Assembly (NCBI GenBank): GCA_911728435.2
Contig: OU452198.1
Coordinates: forward strand, 30,099,902 to 30,163,901
Source of the DNA: Apoderus coryli
Taxonomy: Eukaryota > Arthropoda > Insecta > Coleoptera > Attelabidae
Direction of reading: 5' to 3'
Length of the DNA: 64,000 bases
Both the position numbers and the translations under genes were made by a program. Below are positions 59,501 to 64,000 of the stretch, piece by piece. Every line of letters starts with the position of its first letter. The first letter of the stretch is position 1. Below the pieces are notes generated by a model. The model saw only the letters and a list, made by a program, of their open reading frames with translations, searched no databases and had not been told where the DNA came from.

Positions 59501-60427
59501 TAATAATTATTATTCCATTTAAGGTAACACCATCTCAAACATTGCATCCACCAGCCAATTCAAATCGCAAACCAATCACTCTACCAAGTGAAGAAACTCT
59601 TCCGGCCAACGAACGTTTACTGTACTTTTCACCCACTGAAGAGGCTGCGAATGCATTATCGTCATTAACCACAGTGACGTCGTTGACATCAATGGGCAAC
59701 AGCGGCGAAAAAGAGGACGATATGGGCGGGAAATGCGACGGAAAGCCAACATCATCTTCTAGTACGGCTTTGCATGACACGATTTTGGCGACGCAGTTGC
59801 GGCATATCAATAGAGAACTAACACCAACTATTTCTGAAGTAAGTTCAGTAAAGTAATATTTCTCGAGATGCATCTTTGAAGAAAATACCTACTGCTCTAA
59901 GTTCCTGGAACTTTGATTTAAATCGACTAGCGCTTGATACTTCTCTGGATACTACCGCCAAATAATAATCGTGCTAGGGTACTTGTTGATATTTATTTAA
60001 TCGAAAAATTTCAGGTATATCATGAGCGAAATATAGGATTGGGATTAGCACCACCATTGTCTAAACTGCTGTTAAACCAGACCAGTGCCTCAGCACCAAA
60101 AACCGACAATACAGTCCTAGAAAAGATTACTTTAGGTATGTTCTAACTTTAAATTCTTATAAATTTCGTGTGTATCTTACAATACTACAATTTATTAGGT
60201 ATTCTGGATGATGAAGATATTACGAATGAAGTGAATAGTGCAGCATCATCACACCATCAATGTCAACGTTGTAAAATTGATACTTGTAGTTGTAGCACCA
60301 AACCGAGTAAGCCAAGCAAACCCTGGTTAACGGAAAATGCCAGTGCTTTGCAACAGATACAAAGTTCTGATCTAACGACAGCAGATTTGCTGGAAAGAGA
60401 AGTTAAAAACAAGAAGAGTTTGTTAAG
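29495..60427 (+). CDS. TTC28: TTC28 orthologue, 40 coding exons, 3' end beyond window
   Basis: Large scaffold protein of TPR repeats followed by a CHAT (caspase-like) domain; vertebrate TTC28 has been linked to midzone/midbody organisation in cytokinesis, and the insect role is inferred. Exons: 29495-29518, 33062-33121, 33192-33400, 33512-33731, 33789-33940, 33993-34152, 36814-37059, 37121-37239, 37293-37345, 37404-37523, 37591-37763, 37929-38037, 40652-40828, 40883-41095, 41159-41347, 41884-42330, 42390-42590, 42644-42802, 42857-43074, 43131-43323, 43381-43629, 43687-43887, 43946-44063, 44120-44244, 44307-44503, 48170-48415, 48472-48633, 49329-49519, 49587-49695, 52535-52696, 52778-52931, 52985-53135, 57312-57463, 57521-57739, 57796-57938, 58002-58193, 58251-58469, 59524-59838, 60015-60135, 60199-60427. 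All have AG/GT borders and matching phases; no frameshift or stop was found. The product so far is 2,365 codons plus two bases, close to the roughly 2,480 residues of the human protein. The last exon ends with AG|gtgaga, so at least one more exon lies downstream. Confidence 0.93.
30020..30125 (+). pseudogene. Possible RT fragment
   Basis: A short + strand reading [24 protein letters not shown] resembles the segment after the YADD box in non-LTR RTs (D---LQ-D---L--WC----M-LN). It is isolated and tiny. Confidence 0.4.
30230..30320 (-). repeat. Hammerhead-like repeat relic, inverse of 25.2-kb copy
   Basis: On the minus strand CTGATGA, TGGCTTGTGAAGCC and then AAAAC occupy 30305-30280. Stem II (GGCTT/AAGCC) is intact but the GAAA box reads CAAA. 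Its flanks match 25225-25310. Confidence 0.6.
30325..30970 (+). pseudogene. Tc1/mariner-type element, 3' part with right terminus
   Basis: Reads [43 protein letters not shown] in two frames at about 30340-30475. This is the third-Asp block and tail of the same transposase family as 55.8-56.4 kb. About 490 bp of terminal sequence follows, ending tctttctgaaacaccctgta at 30970. The left part of the element is missing. Confidence 0.8.
31447..31478 (+). ncRNA. Decayed hammerhead motif
   Basis: CTGATGA at 31447, a helix II formed by GATA and TGTC around tatcttaga, and GAAAC to 31478, followed by an ACATGT minimal stem III. The cleavage-site base that follows is G, which hammerheads do not tolerate. 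Probable relic. Confidence 0.45.
31550..31900 (+). repeat. Hammerhead-repeat copy, solo unit
   Basis: Same family as 7976-8790, opposite orientation: gtccgtaaatat...cctatacattgga...cggcctct...aggccgatattg...hammerhead...gtcgaccc...gtccgctatgccacgaaattatttt. About 350 bp, one hammerhead in the middle, no protein. Confidence 0.85.
31734..31781 (+). ncRNA. Hammerhead ribozyme, type I, intact core
   Basis: Stem I GGTACT pairs with AGTATC (one G-U). The core is CTGACGA (31740-31746), stem II GCTC/GAGC has loop ATAATAA, then GAAA. Stem III is ACGAA/TTCGT without loop, followed by GTC (31773-31775); cleavage is predicted after 31775. Every invariant core base is present. Confidence 0.87.
31900..33061. 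other. TTC28 intron 1, 3' part
   Basis: No second gene or recognisable element apart from AT-rich sequence. It ends with a pyrimidine-poor but acceptable acceptor (ttttctag). Confidence 0.5.
33062..33121 (+). CDS. TTC28: TTC28 exon 2 (N-terminal linker before TPRs)
   Basis: Preceded by ...ttttctag and followed by gtaggt. It encodes [20 protein letters not shown] and joins exon 3 to give [12 protein letters not shown], which matches the conserved entry into the first TPR of TTC28 (an EK-VRQSN block). It is too short to stand out as an open frame on its own. Confidence 0.85.
33192..34152 (+). CDS. TTC28: TTC28 exons 3-6: first TPR block
   Basis: Exons 33192-33400, 33512-33731, 33789-33940 and 33993-34152. 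They encode the N-terminal TPR triplet ([38 protein letters not shown]), a [14 protein letters not shown] helix region, the [11 protein letters not shown] block, and the start of the second TPR array ([27 protein letters not shown]). Residue positions are roughly 29-275 of the product. The SNRSAA and AHGNLG signatures are typical TPR helix A and B positions. The three introns are only 52-111 bp. The next intron (34153-36813) is 2.7 kb of transposon relics. Confidence 0.97.
35290..35545 (-). repeat. Second hammerhead-repeat family, copy a
   Basis: Same order as the copies in intron 12: gcggcatctactgtgagcaa..., aacaactccatta-atcctattgccaaca, agatacgcccgaattccct, then ttgcttgttacataa-gtaacaagactt, then a minus-strand hammerhead. 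The unit is about 255 bp here and ends where the RT fragment begins. Confidence 0.8.
35501..35543 (-). ncRNA. Hammerhead ribozyme, family 2
   Basis: On the minus strand CACCA pairs perfectly with TGGTG (stem I). The core is CTGATGA, stem II GTTG-TGGAT-CACC has one changed base compared with CAAC in the sister copies, then GAAA. Stem III is ACG/CGT, followed by GTC. Core positions are all present. Confidence 0.83.
35545..36370 (-). pseudogene. Non-LTR RT fragment in TTC28 intron 6
   Basis: The minus strand is open for 241 codons: [82 protein letters not shown]. It covers RT motifs from the DYSKAFD box to the thumb. Both ends are truncated; the 3' end breaks in the conserved K-LCESLI region directly against the hammerhead repeat. 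Confidence 0.9.
36814..38037 (+). CDS. TTC28: TTC28 exons 7-12: TPR array, part 2
   Basis: Exons 36814-37059, 37121-37239, 37293-37345, 37404-37523, 37591-37763 and 37929-38037. Repeats of about 40 residues follow one another: [112 protein letters not shown] and [18 protein letters not shown]. Spacing and sequence match the central TPR array of TTC28 (related to the LGN/Rapsyn type). Exon 9 is only 53 bp and is supported by phase and by the conserved AYAGLGHA segment. Confidence 0.97.
38095..38442 (-). repeat. Second hammerhead-repeat family, copy b
   Basis: Contains gcttgttacataaagtaacaagacttct, the hammerhead, then gcaggcagtgtgacccaaat, gcgacatctagtgtcagcag and cgcccgaattccctagcggc. It is split from copy c by a retrotransposon; subtracting the insertion, the cleavage sites of b and c are about 335 nt apart. 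Confidence 0.82.
38169..38211 (-). ncRNA. Hammerhead motif, family 2, weakened
   Basis: Stem I CACCA/TGGTG is intact, but the core reads CTGATCA (G8 replaced by C), and stem II and stem III have changes (GTG-TGGAT-CAAC; ACGGCCGGTC). Loss of G8 predicts no cleavage. Confidence 0.7.
38443..40409 (+). mobile_element. Truncated non-LTR retrotransposon inserted in hammerhead repeat
   Basis: Flanked by an 8-bp duplication AATTGCTT (38435-38442 and 40410-40417). The + strand RT begins [15 protein letters not shown] and continues with [55 protein letters not shown] and LFADDLKLF. Then follow [29 protein letters not shown] and a C-terminal segment to LIW at 39903. A stop at about 38965 and frameshifts near 39150 and 39510 inactivate it. 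The 3' end is a short ATTT-rich tail. The 5' end, including the endonuclease, is missing, typical of incomplete reverse transcription. Confidence 0.9.
40410..40550 (-). repeat. Second hammerhead-repeat family, copy c
   Basis: attgcttgttagataaagtaacaagactt..., the hammerhead, and gcaggcagtgtgacccaaat, matching copy b base for base over most of its length. It ends at cgtttttacc. Confidence 0.82.
40479..40521 (-). ncRNA. Hammerhead motif, family 2, decayed core
   Basis: Stem II is perfect here (GTTG-TGGAT-CAAC) with GAAA, but the core reads CTGGTAA and the cleavage triplet is GCC instead of GTC. It is predicted inactive and useful mainly to reconstruct the family. Confidence 0.65.
40652..41347 (+). 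CDS. TTC28: TTC28 exons 13-15: TPR array, part 3
   Basis: Exons 40652-40828, 40883-41095 and 41159-41347. Repeats include [75 protein letters not shown] and [19 protein letters not shown]. All three begin and end after the first base of a Gly codon, a common border in this gene between TPR units. The 2.6-kb intron before exon 13 contains two hammerhead-type repeats and an inserted retrotransposon. Confidence 0.97.
41390..41810 (-). pseudogene. mariner relic in TTC28 intron 15
   Basis: The minus strand starts [14 protein letters not shown] (mariner N-terminus), then jumps to [17 protein letters not shown] and [28 protein letters not shown]. The latter is the first-Asp block (VTGDET) and the following FK-QKSAGK-MATVF region of DD34D mariners. 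It is internally deleted, with stops. Confidence 0.82.
41884..43323 (+). CDS. TTC28: TTC28 exons 16-20: end of TPR array
   Basis: Exons 41884-42330, 42390-42590, 42644-42802, 42857-43074 and 43131-43323. Exon 16, the longest, carries several TPRs ([55 protein letters not shown]). Later repeats are [55 protein letters not shown] and [18 protein letters not shown], then the helical segment [18 protein letters not shown]. Exon 17 must end at 42590 (A|gtaatg) so that exon 18 reads NDKIMESEA; reading on instead meets a stop. The array ends near residue 1147. Confidence 0.97.
43381..44063 (+). CDS. TTC28: TTC28 exons 21-23: linker between TPR array and CHAT
   Basis: Exons 43381-43629, 43687-43887 and 43946-44063. 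They start with the conserved [21 protein letters not shown] block, then [18 protein letters not shown] (the start of the CHAT-associated region), GVVKFH, a Ser/Asp/Pro-rich spacer, and [15 protein letters not shown], which matches the conserved FLRMV-R segment of TTC28. The spacer is low in hydrophobic residues and likely disordered. Confidence 0.95.
44120..44503 (+). CDS. TTC28: TTC28 exons 24-25: first half of CHAT domain
   Basis: Exons 44120-44244 and 44307-44503. They encode [18 protein letters not shown] and then [21 protein letters not shown] with [14 protein letters not shown]. These are the beta-strand and loop elements that open a CHAT fold, with the characteristic LVLEG-LYLIPF motif. 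The next intron (44504-48169, 3.7 kb) is inserted between this half and the VGNPKLP block and holds two nested non-LTR retrotransposons. Confidence 0.96.
44530..47700 (+). pseudogene. Non-LTR retrotransposon relic split by a second one (TTC28 intron 25)
   Basis: Left half 44530-45214: [34 protein letters not shown], a scrambled GVPQSS region, [43 protein letters not shown]. Right half from 47110: [60 protein letters not shown]. Joined across the insertion, the text reads [13 protein letters not shown], the conserved post-YADD motif, showing that the middle was inserted later. Frameshifted and inactive. Confidence 0.85.
45215..47102 (+). mobile_element. CR1-like non-LTR retrotransposon, 5'-truncated, nested
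   Basis: Flanked by ATAAAAC (45208-45214 and 47103-47109), and ends with a TAATAATAATAA tail. The + strand frames read [134 protein letters not shown], then [37 protein letters not shown] and a C-terminal end ICMIHYSL-like at 47001. Several frameshifts (about 45770, 46055, 46440) and loss of the YADD segment inactivate it. The VQRRFTK block is characteristic of CR1/L2-group elements. Confidence 0.9.
47701..48169. other. TTC28 intron 25, 3' part with TA microsatellite
   Basis: AT-rich with a short TATATATATATA run near 48140. No coding frame. It ends in a good acceptor (ttattttag). Confidence 0.6.
48170..49695 (+). CDS. TTC28: TTC28 exons 26-29: second half of CHAT domain
   Basis: Exons 48170-48415, 48472-48633, 49329-49519 and 49587-49695. 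They encode [111 protein letters not shown] and [18 protein letters not shown]. The CHAT catalytic His is present in VHFATH. The place of the catalytic Cys (normally LSAC) reads VVVSSSH, so a peptidase activity is not expected; human TTC28 likewise lacks this Cys. Exons 27 and 28 are separated by an intron holding an RT fragment. Confidence 0.96.
48775..49090 (+). pseudogene. RT N-terminal fragment in TTC28 intron 27
   Basis: The frames read [34 protein letters not shown] and then [25 protein letters not shown], resembling the region just upstream of RT motif 1 in non-LTR elements (V-P-WK-S-VVPV-KKG). It is truncated on both sides. Confidence 0.6.
50365..50403 (-). ncRNA. Hammerhead ribozyme, family 3, left arm
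   Basis: Minus-strand mirror of 51227-51265. Stem I TGTC/GACA, core CTGAGGA, stem II TGACTT/AAGTCG with loop AATAA, GAAA, minimal stem III AC/GT, cleavage triplet GTC. Confidence 0.75.
51227..51265 (+). ncRNA. Hammerhead ribozyme, family 3, right arm
   Basis: TGTC, CTGAGGA, TGACTT-AATAA-AAGTCG with AAAC, then GTC and GACA. All invariant positions (C3 U4 G5 A6, G8 A9, G12 A13 A14, cleavage C17) can be placed. Stem III of two base pairs is very short, so activity would need dimer formation. This strand is co-transcribed with TTC28. Confidence 0.75.
52140..52450. pseudogene. mariner fragment (+) and RNase H fragment (-)
   Basis: The + strand reads [24 protein letters not shown], the mariner block between HTH and catalytic domain (G--SLEDDPR-GRP). 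The minus strand at 52440-52290 reads [38 protein letters not shown], the [10 protein letters not shown] helix of a retroelement RNase H. Both are short debris between the TIR element and exon 30. Confidence 0.65.
52535..53135 (+). CDS. TTC28: TTC28 exons 30-32: post-CHAT conserved region
   Basis: Exons 52535-52696, 52778-52931 and 52985-53135. Conserved blocks are [78 protein letters not shown] and the helical segment leading to [12 protein letters not shown]. These match the region C-terminal to CHAT in TTC28 (EKSLQRI-GQRNAMYT and VGFR blocks). Phase 2 at 53135 is completed by T at 57312, across a 4.2-kb intron of nested transposons. Confidence 0.95.
53136..53500 (+). pseudogene. RT fragment at start of TTC28 intron 32
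   Basis: Reads [35 protein letters not shown], then, after a stop, [29 protein letters not shown] motifs 3 and 4. It begins only a few bases after the exon 32 donor. Confidence 0.85.
53636..56819 (-). mobile_element. Tc1/mariner-type element with long inverted ends, nested by an RT element
   Basis: The ends tacagggtgtttcagaaa (53636) and tttctgaaacaccctgta (to 56819) begin long inverted repeats of about 350-430 bp (aacgcgagta, agagggcgct, catccaagcg, gagctatcattttttg in both). Minus-strand transposase pieces: [29 protein letters not shown] at 56360-56250 (first Asp), [33 protein letters not shown] at 55915-55780 (third Asp block). The left arm appears twice (53640-54010 and 54235-54490), separated by a piece of the C-terminus. 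A small hammerhead-family fragment (56160-56215) and a retrotransposon (54490-55615) are inserted. The middle of the transposase is lost. Confidence 0.85.
54490..55615 (+). pseudogene. Non-LTR retrotransposon, 5'-truncated, with ATT tail
   Basis: [46 protein letters not shown], a gap with frameshift at the YADD box (HTQMTYR instead), then an open 175-codon stretch: [59 protein letters not shown]. It ends in a run of ATT repeats (55590-55612). It interrupts the mariner-type element. Confidence 0.88.
56820..57015 (-). repeat. SINE with tRNA-Ala-like head
   Basis: The minus strand 57010-56941 has tRNA-like structure: AGTGGTAGAG box A, CTTTGCATGC anticodon region (TGC, alanine type), GGGTTCACATCCC box B. 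The acceptor arm is not paired, so it is not a tRNA gene. The remainder (tatatgacctgcgaaacgaaacagaatt... at 56817-56930) recurs without the head at 62262-62350. Confidence 0.65.
57060..57265 (+). repeat. Retroelement 3'-end-like repeat
   Basis: Segment tgtgtccacacctatcacagggctt...aaaatttagctcaattg...gctatcgtggaagcatat resembles 62670-62815, where it is followed by a GACA microsatellite. Likely a LINE/SINE tail. Confidence 0.55.
57312..57938 (+). CDS. TTC28: TTC28 exons 33-35: WR-PGCHE block and Ser-rich segment
   Basis: Exons 57312-57463, 57521-57739 and 57796-57938. Exon 33 encodes [24 protein letters not shown], one of the best conserved C-terminal TTC28 blocks. Exon 34 opens with the conserved [15 protein letters not shown]. 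The intron 57740-57795 is only 56 bp; without it the frame reaches a stop after ICEKI. Exon 35 ([14 protein letters not shown]...) ends at 57938 with gtaata. Confidence 0.9.
58002..60427 (+). CDS. TTC28: TTC28 exons 36-40: low-complexity C-terminal tail
   Basis: Exons 58002-58193, 58251-58469, 59524-59838, 60015-60135 and 60199-60427. Features are a Ser-rich stretch followed by [14 protein letters not shown], a proline-rich LPPIPPPRS, the segment [61 protein letters not shown], and a short His/Cys-rich piece ([14 protein letters not shown]). This tail is predicted disordered and is less conserved, so borders rest on phase and splice signals. The [13 protein letters not shown] cluster could be a small metal-binding patch; that is a guess. 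The reading frame continues beyond the window. Confidence 0.82.
58480..59460 (+). pseudogene. Non-LTR RT relic in TTC28 intron 37
   Basis: Frames read [25 protein letters not shown], then [17 protein letters not shown] (QYADD in a shifted frame at about 58636), [52 protein letters not shown] and [18 protein letters not shown], then [30 protein letters not shown]. This arrangement ([39 protein letters not shown]) is shared by a widespread animal LINE type. Frames shift several times, so it is dead. Confidence 0.85.
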
Positions 60428-60444
60428 GTGAGAAAATTTTTATT

Positions 60445-61440
60445 TTATACAGGGTGTCCAGAAACTGAACAGCTCTGTAAAAGTAGCACTTCGACATTGA
60501 TTTTTCCAAAATTATTCACATTTCAGCTTATCTACACGATGAAACTTAGGTTGTGTATGAGGGTTTAATACGCGCAGTGTTTTAATGTGAACACGATCTT
60601 TCATTTAAAACCATAGGCGATTTTCTAAACCTTCTGAAAATATTGTTTTGAACTCATTAAAACCGTCTTGAATTATTTGTTCCCAAAGCTAATCTCGTGT
60701 AAACATTGGTTGAGAATAGGTAGGGATAAATCTATCTAAAGATCTGAAGACCTTGGTGGCCAAGCAACTGGACCTATCCAGTGTTCCCCAAAAGTAGGGT
60801 ACAGTTATAGTTATTTTACTGCCAGTTTAAACGCCAAAAAAACATCTACGCAGCGAAAATGAAAGAATGGGCACTTGAGGGTCACATCAGTTTTATCTTT
60901 TTATGTTTGTTTTATTATAAAATTTAAAAATAAAATAGAATATTAAGGATAGATAAGTCGAATACAATGAAATTAATTTTTGATAAATCATTTTAAAGTT
61001 TCAGTCACTGAAAAAATAAGGATTATTTACTATTTCTAATTTTTATCTCTCATCGTCGCAACTGTAGTCACGTTGGTAAAACAGTTTTTCCATAAGTCAC
61101 TGCCGACTCCATTTGTCACTTGACGAATATTTTTGATCACATCTACACTAATCGTTGGTGATATGTTACATTTTCGCGAACGTTTTTTGATGGCGCCATA
61201 GATCAGAGAGTAGAGGGTTAAAAATTCAATAATATGGACGTAAGAGAAAAACGGTATGACCATGAGAACAGCAAAGTTCATCAATCACATATTCGTTTGG
61301 AAAATTTTGTAATTTTATGATTTTTAATAATCATTTTTTGTCGGAATTTTTTCGAGGATATTTAATTTTTCTTTTTCATAAAGTTAATAATATCTTATAA
61401 ATCAAACGACCGCGACGTCAGCTCCACAAAATTCTTTATA
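60445..61440. other. Intron/3' region with a MITE-like terminus
   Basis: Begins with tacagggtgtccagaaactg, an element end like others in the window. The matching other end was not identified. No exon with suitable phase could be supported. Confidence 0.45.
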
Positions 61441-61745
61441 TACAGGGTTATTCACGCCATACGACACGGAATAGTGTGGCTAAACTATTTAATTTCCTAA
61501 AAGTTTTATTGATGAGTTGGATAAATGATTTTTGGCTACATTTTAAAAATCCGAATACTAAATACAGGGTATCCAATAATATAAGTTATATAAACGTAAA
61601 GATGATGCACAAAGTAATTATCTGTCAAATATTATAACACTTTCCTATGGATGACTCTTGACGTTTTCGTGGAAAATGCACATATTCATAATATTAGGCG
61701 AATTTTTAATATCATCTGTTAGTTTCATGTAGACCACCCTGTATT
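61441..61745. mobile_element. Short MITE, about 305 bp
   Basis: Left end tacagggttattcacgcc and right end gtagaccaccctgta. An additional acagggtatcc sits at 61565. No coding frame. Confidence 0.5.
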
Positions 61746-61924
61746 TGATCATGCAAAAACTAATTATCTATTAATCATTGTAAAGATTGCCTAGATATGT
61801 ATATCTTTACTTTGAAACAGTCTGTTGAAAATTCTTACCTAAGAGTTGGGAATTTTTCATCAAACAGTTTTTTATCTGTGGCATTTGATTTAATTCAATT
61901 AACAAATATTACGAACCTATTCCA

Positions 61925-62135
61925 AAGAAGAAAGAATAGACATGATTTTTATTCTGGCAAAATGGTCCAAAAAGGCTTTACTGGCATCGCGAGTTTACGC
62001 TCAAAGGCTCCCGGCGCAAAATCATCCCAAGAAAGCGGTCTTCGAGAGAGTGTTAAGGCAGTTTAACGAAAGATACCACCCAAGCACAATGCAACTGCAT
62101 CAAGAACTTTTCAATATTGATTTTAAATCGTGTTG
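61925..62135 (+). pseudogene. HTH fragment of mariner-like transposase
   Basis: Reads AKWSKKALLASRVYAQRLPAQNHPKKAVFERVLRQFNER, matching the HTH of the transposase type seen at 23.5-23.85 kb (REYAAKYPDRRHHSRKVFRRL). Truncated on both sides. Confidence 0.6.
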
Positions 62136-62261
62136 AATTTTTTACATGGGTAGGAACAAAATCATCGAAAATGAAAACTTCATAGAGGAGACGAAGGAGG
62201 AAATAAACTAAGTGTCTAGAAGCGTTACACCAGGTTAAAGTTGTTGAAGGATAAAAAATAT

Positions 62262-62865
62262 ATGACCTGCGTAACGAAACAGAATTTTAATAATTATTAT
62301 TATAATTGTATTATTTTCATGATTTCCAATAAGCTAACGCAACAAACTAACTACAAGAATTTGTTTGGCGACATCTAGTTTTCGTTGGTAGTACACCGAG
62401 CGAACAACAATTCACTATATGGACTGCCTGGGAGGTCACTGACCCCATAAAGCACAACTACCAACACATAGATGCGCCGATACTCCCTTACGCGGGATCG
62501 CCTATATTAGAAATGGGCTTGTTTAATAAAACAAGACTTAAATTCCGAGAGTTTGTCTGTCAACCACTATACTTATACTTCCTAAATCGAAAGTGACCTA
62601 TCTGGCTGTAAAGCAGATAAAAAACTCTTTAAAATGATATATCACTCTACCCCTACTGCTGTTTGAAAATTTAGCTGTTGTGTCCACCCCGATCACAGGG
62701 CTTTAGCGATTTCAACCAAAAACTAATAGATTCATCCGAGGAGTGCCCCGAACTCATATACCAAAATTTAGCTCAATTGGTTAAAGCCTTCGGGCGCTAT
62801 CGTGGAAGAATACATACAGACACACTCACAGACAGACAGACAGACAGACAGACAGACTTCCATCT
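62262..62865 (+). repeat. Composite repeat with GACA microsatellite tail
   Basis: 62262-62350 matches the non-tRNA half of the SINE at 56.8 kb. 62350-62570 is a diverged relative of the second hammerhead family (ggcgacatctag, gatgcgccgatactccctt, gcttgtttaataaaacaagactt) lacking the ribozyme. 62670-62865 matches the 57.06-kb repeat and ends in a cagacagacagacagaca run (62820-62858). Confidence 0.6.
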
Positions 62866-63249
62866 GGAAATGGTCGTGATCGTCTCAGGGAACTTCAAAA
62901 TGGTTATTTCCGTCTTTATCTCAATTTTTTTTAGCTCGTTGACAATACTTTCCCTGTCCGAGAAAGTAAAATGTATTATAAGTAACCTATATAATAGTAA
63001 TTTCATTTTAATTTTTCTTTTTCACAAAATGGTTTCTTGGAGTTTCATGTACATCAACTTGTTCTTTAAATAATCTAACCATGTTAAATATGTTTAGCGT
63101 ATTATACAGTATGTCCACTTATGCGGTTAACAAGAGGACAAATGGACCAAAAATTGAAAGATATGAAAAAAAGTTATTCTTGATAAAAATGTTTGCTTGT
63201 CGAAAAAATAAGAACTACCATGAAAAAATAGTTATTTATTATACAAGGG

Positions 63250-63350
63250 AAAAAAGTACTAGATTTTAGCTCGAGGTTGTGTTGTCTCCCGACGCGCAGC
63301 GGAGGGAGACAAAAAACCGAGAGCTAAAATCTAACTTTTTTCCCGTGTAT
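63250..63350. repeat. Hairpin-forming inverted repeat
   Basis: gattttagctcgaggtt and its partner gagctaaaatcta, extended by gggaaaaaagt / acttttttccc, enclose a short GC-rich core with ggagggagac and gtctcccgac. It would form a stem of about 25 bp with a structured loop. Confidence 0.65.
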
Positions 63351-63624
63351 GATACACTATTTTTTTCTGAGACGGGAAAAACTTCGATTTAATATTGAAA
63401 AAAGTCGGAAAATTATCCAAGTGAAATTTGAAGTTTTAAAAAAGTAATCAAATATCTGTCAATTTCATTCTGTAATTTAATTTAAAAATTGCGAACACTC
63501 CACCTGAGTCAGTACAAGCAGCAAAAGTAGCGTCACAAATTATTGCCAGTTTTGATATATAAAGAAAATGTACCTTTGTATAATAAAATTTCCTAAAGTT
63601 AAATATCTACCGTTACTTATGTGT

Positions 63625-63745
63625 CCGGGAAAAAAGTGCTCACTTTTTTCCCGGGGAAAAAAGTACTCACTTTTTTCCCGGGGATAAAAAGTGATATTTT
63701 ATTACCTGTCAAGAGAGTAAATATGTCAAACTTTTTTCCCGTCAC
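63625..63745. repeat. Short tandem palindromes of CCGGGAAAAAAGT units
   Basis: The unit ccgggaaaaaagtgctcac followed by ttttttcccgg repeats at 63627 and 63653 and partly at 63680 and 63725. Each unit is itself a near-palindrome. The same acttttttcccg motif appears at 63340, linking it to the hairpin upstream. Confidence 0.75.
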
Positions 63746-64000
63746 AGAAAAAATTATTTTTATTAACCAGGGCGTCTCAAAAAGGCATAAATATAAAATT
63801 AAACAAGAGCAAACAGTCATATTTTGGTGTCTTAGCGTAAAATGATAAATAGAGAAAATGCTCCAAATTTAATCCTGATCCTGATTCCAGAGTTACAGAA
63901 GAATATTTAAATTTATGAAATCAGTTTTTGACATTAAAAAAGAAAAAAAAACAATATAATGAGGACGATGCCAGTACAGTTTTGATATTGGAATCAGTAA

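Noticed and set aside
62797..63006. Minus-strand frame with a Ser/Val/Cys-rich repeat (VCLSVCLSVSVSVC)
   Set aside because: It is the translation of the GACA microsatellite.
63621..63845. Repetitive frame GKKVLTFFPGKKVLTFFPG
   Set aside because: It is the translation of short palindromic DNA repeats and is readable on both strands; not a protein-coding gene and not a CRISPR array, as units are contiguous and self-complementary.
60428..64000. Further TTC28 exons
   Set aside because: Acceptor-like sites at 60527 and 61006 both lead to a stop within a few codons in the required phase; nothing matching the conserved TTC28 C-terminus was found.

Overview
The window is eukaryotic and almost certainly from an insect. 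It is AT-rich, carries one intron-rich host gene with GT-AG introns (many only about 52-60 bp), and is otherwise packed with arthropod-type transposable elements: mariner/Tc1, piggyBac, pogo, non-LTR retrotransposons, a Penelope-like element and many MITEs ending in ACAGGGT...ACCCTGT. I cannot fix the order or species from sequence alone.

The one clear host gene is a TTC28 orthologue (tetratricopeptide repeats plus CHAT domain) on the + strand. I could thread 40 coding exons from 29495 to 60427 with every splice phase compatible: 7,097 coding bases, 2,365 codons plus two bases. The reading frame is still open at the last exon, so the 3' end lies outside the window. Exons 3-20 encode the TPR array, exons 24-29 the CHAT domain (His kept, Cys position replaced by Ser), and exons 30-40 a conserved post-CHAT segment and a Ser-rich tail. 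The large introns (6, 12, 25, 27, 29, 32, 37) are swollen by transposons.

Positions 1-29494 hold no certain host gene. They contain: a Penelope-like RT/GIY-YIG relic (4.2-5.0 kb, - strand); a nested 5-kb palindromic element (6126-11133) holding a MITE, a hammerhead-ribozyme repeat and a non-LTR relic; a broken mariner-type element (11.8-13.05 kb); an internally deleted piggyBac (13.6-15.05 kb); an orphan THAP-domain exon between apparent inverted repeats (17.6-19.1 kb); a non-LTR RT relic (20.1-21.4 kb); an 860-bp-arm foldback element (22.4-24.6 kb); and further relics.

The most interesting theme is repeats carrying hammerhead ribozymes (HHR). At least three sequence families have a recognisable type I hammerhead fold with very short stem III, as known for Penelope-like elements and retrozymes. 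One copy (7976-8790) is a partial tandem dimer whose two cleavage sites are 525 nt apart, has a 13-bp target-site duplication and ends in a perfect 155-bp-arm palindrome. A second (50311-51319, in a TTC28 intron) is a 418-bp-arm palindrome with one HHR on each strand. A third occurs three times in TTC28 introns, one copy split by a 1,967-bp retrotransposon with an 8-bp target duplication. Inverted, head-to-head copies recur in these HHR repeats, which suggests how they copy or integrate.
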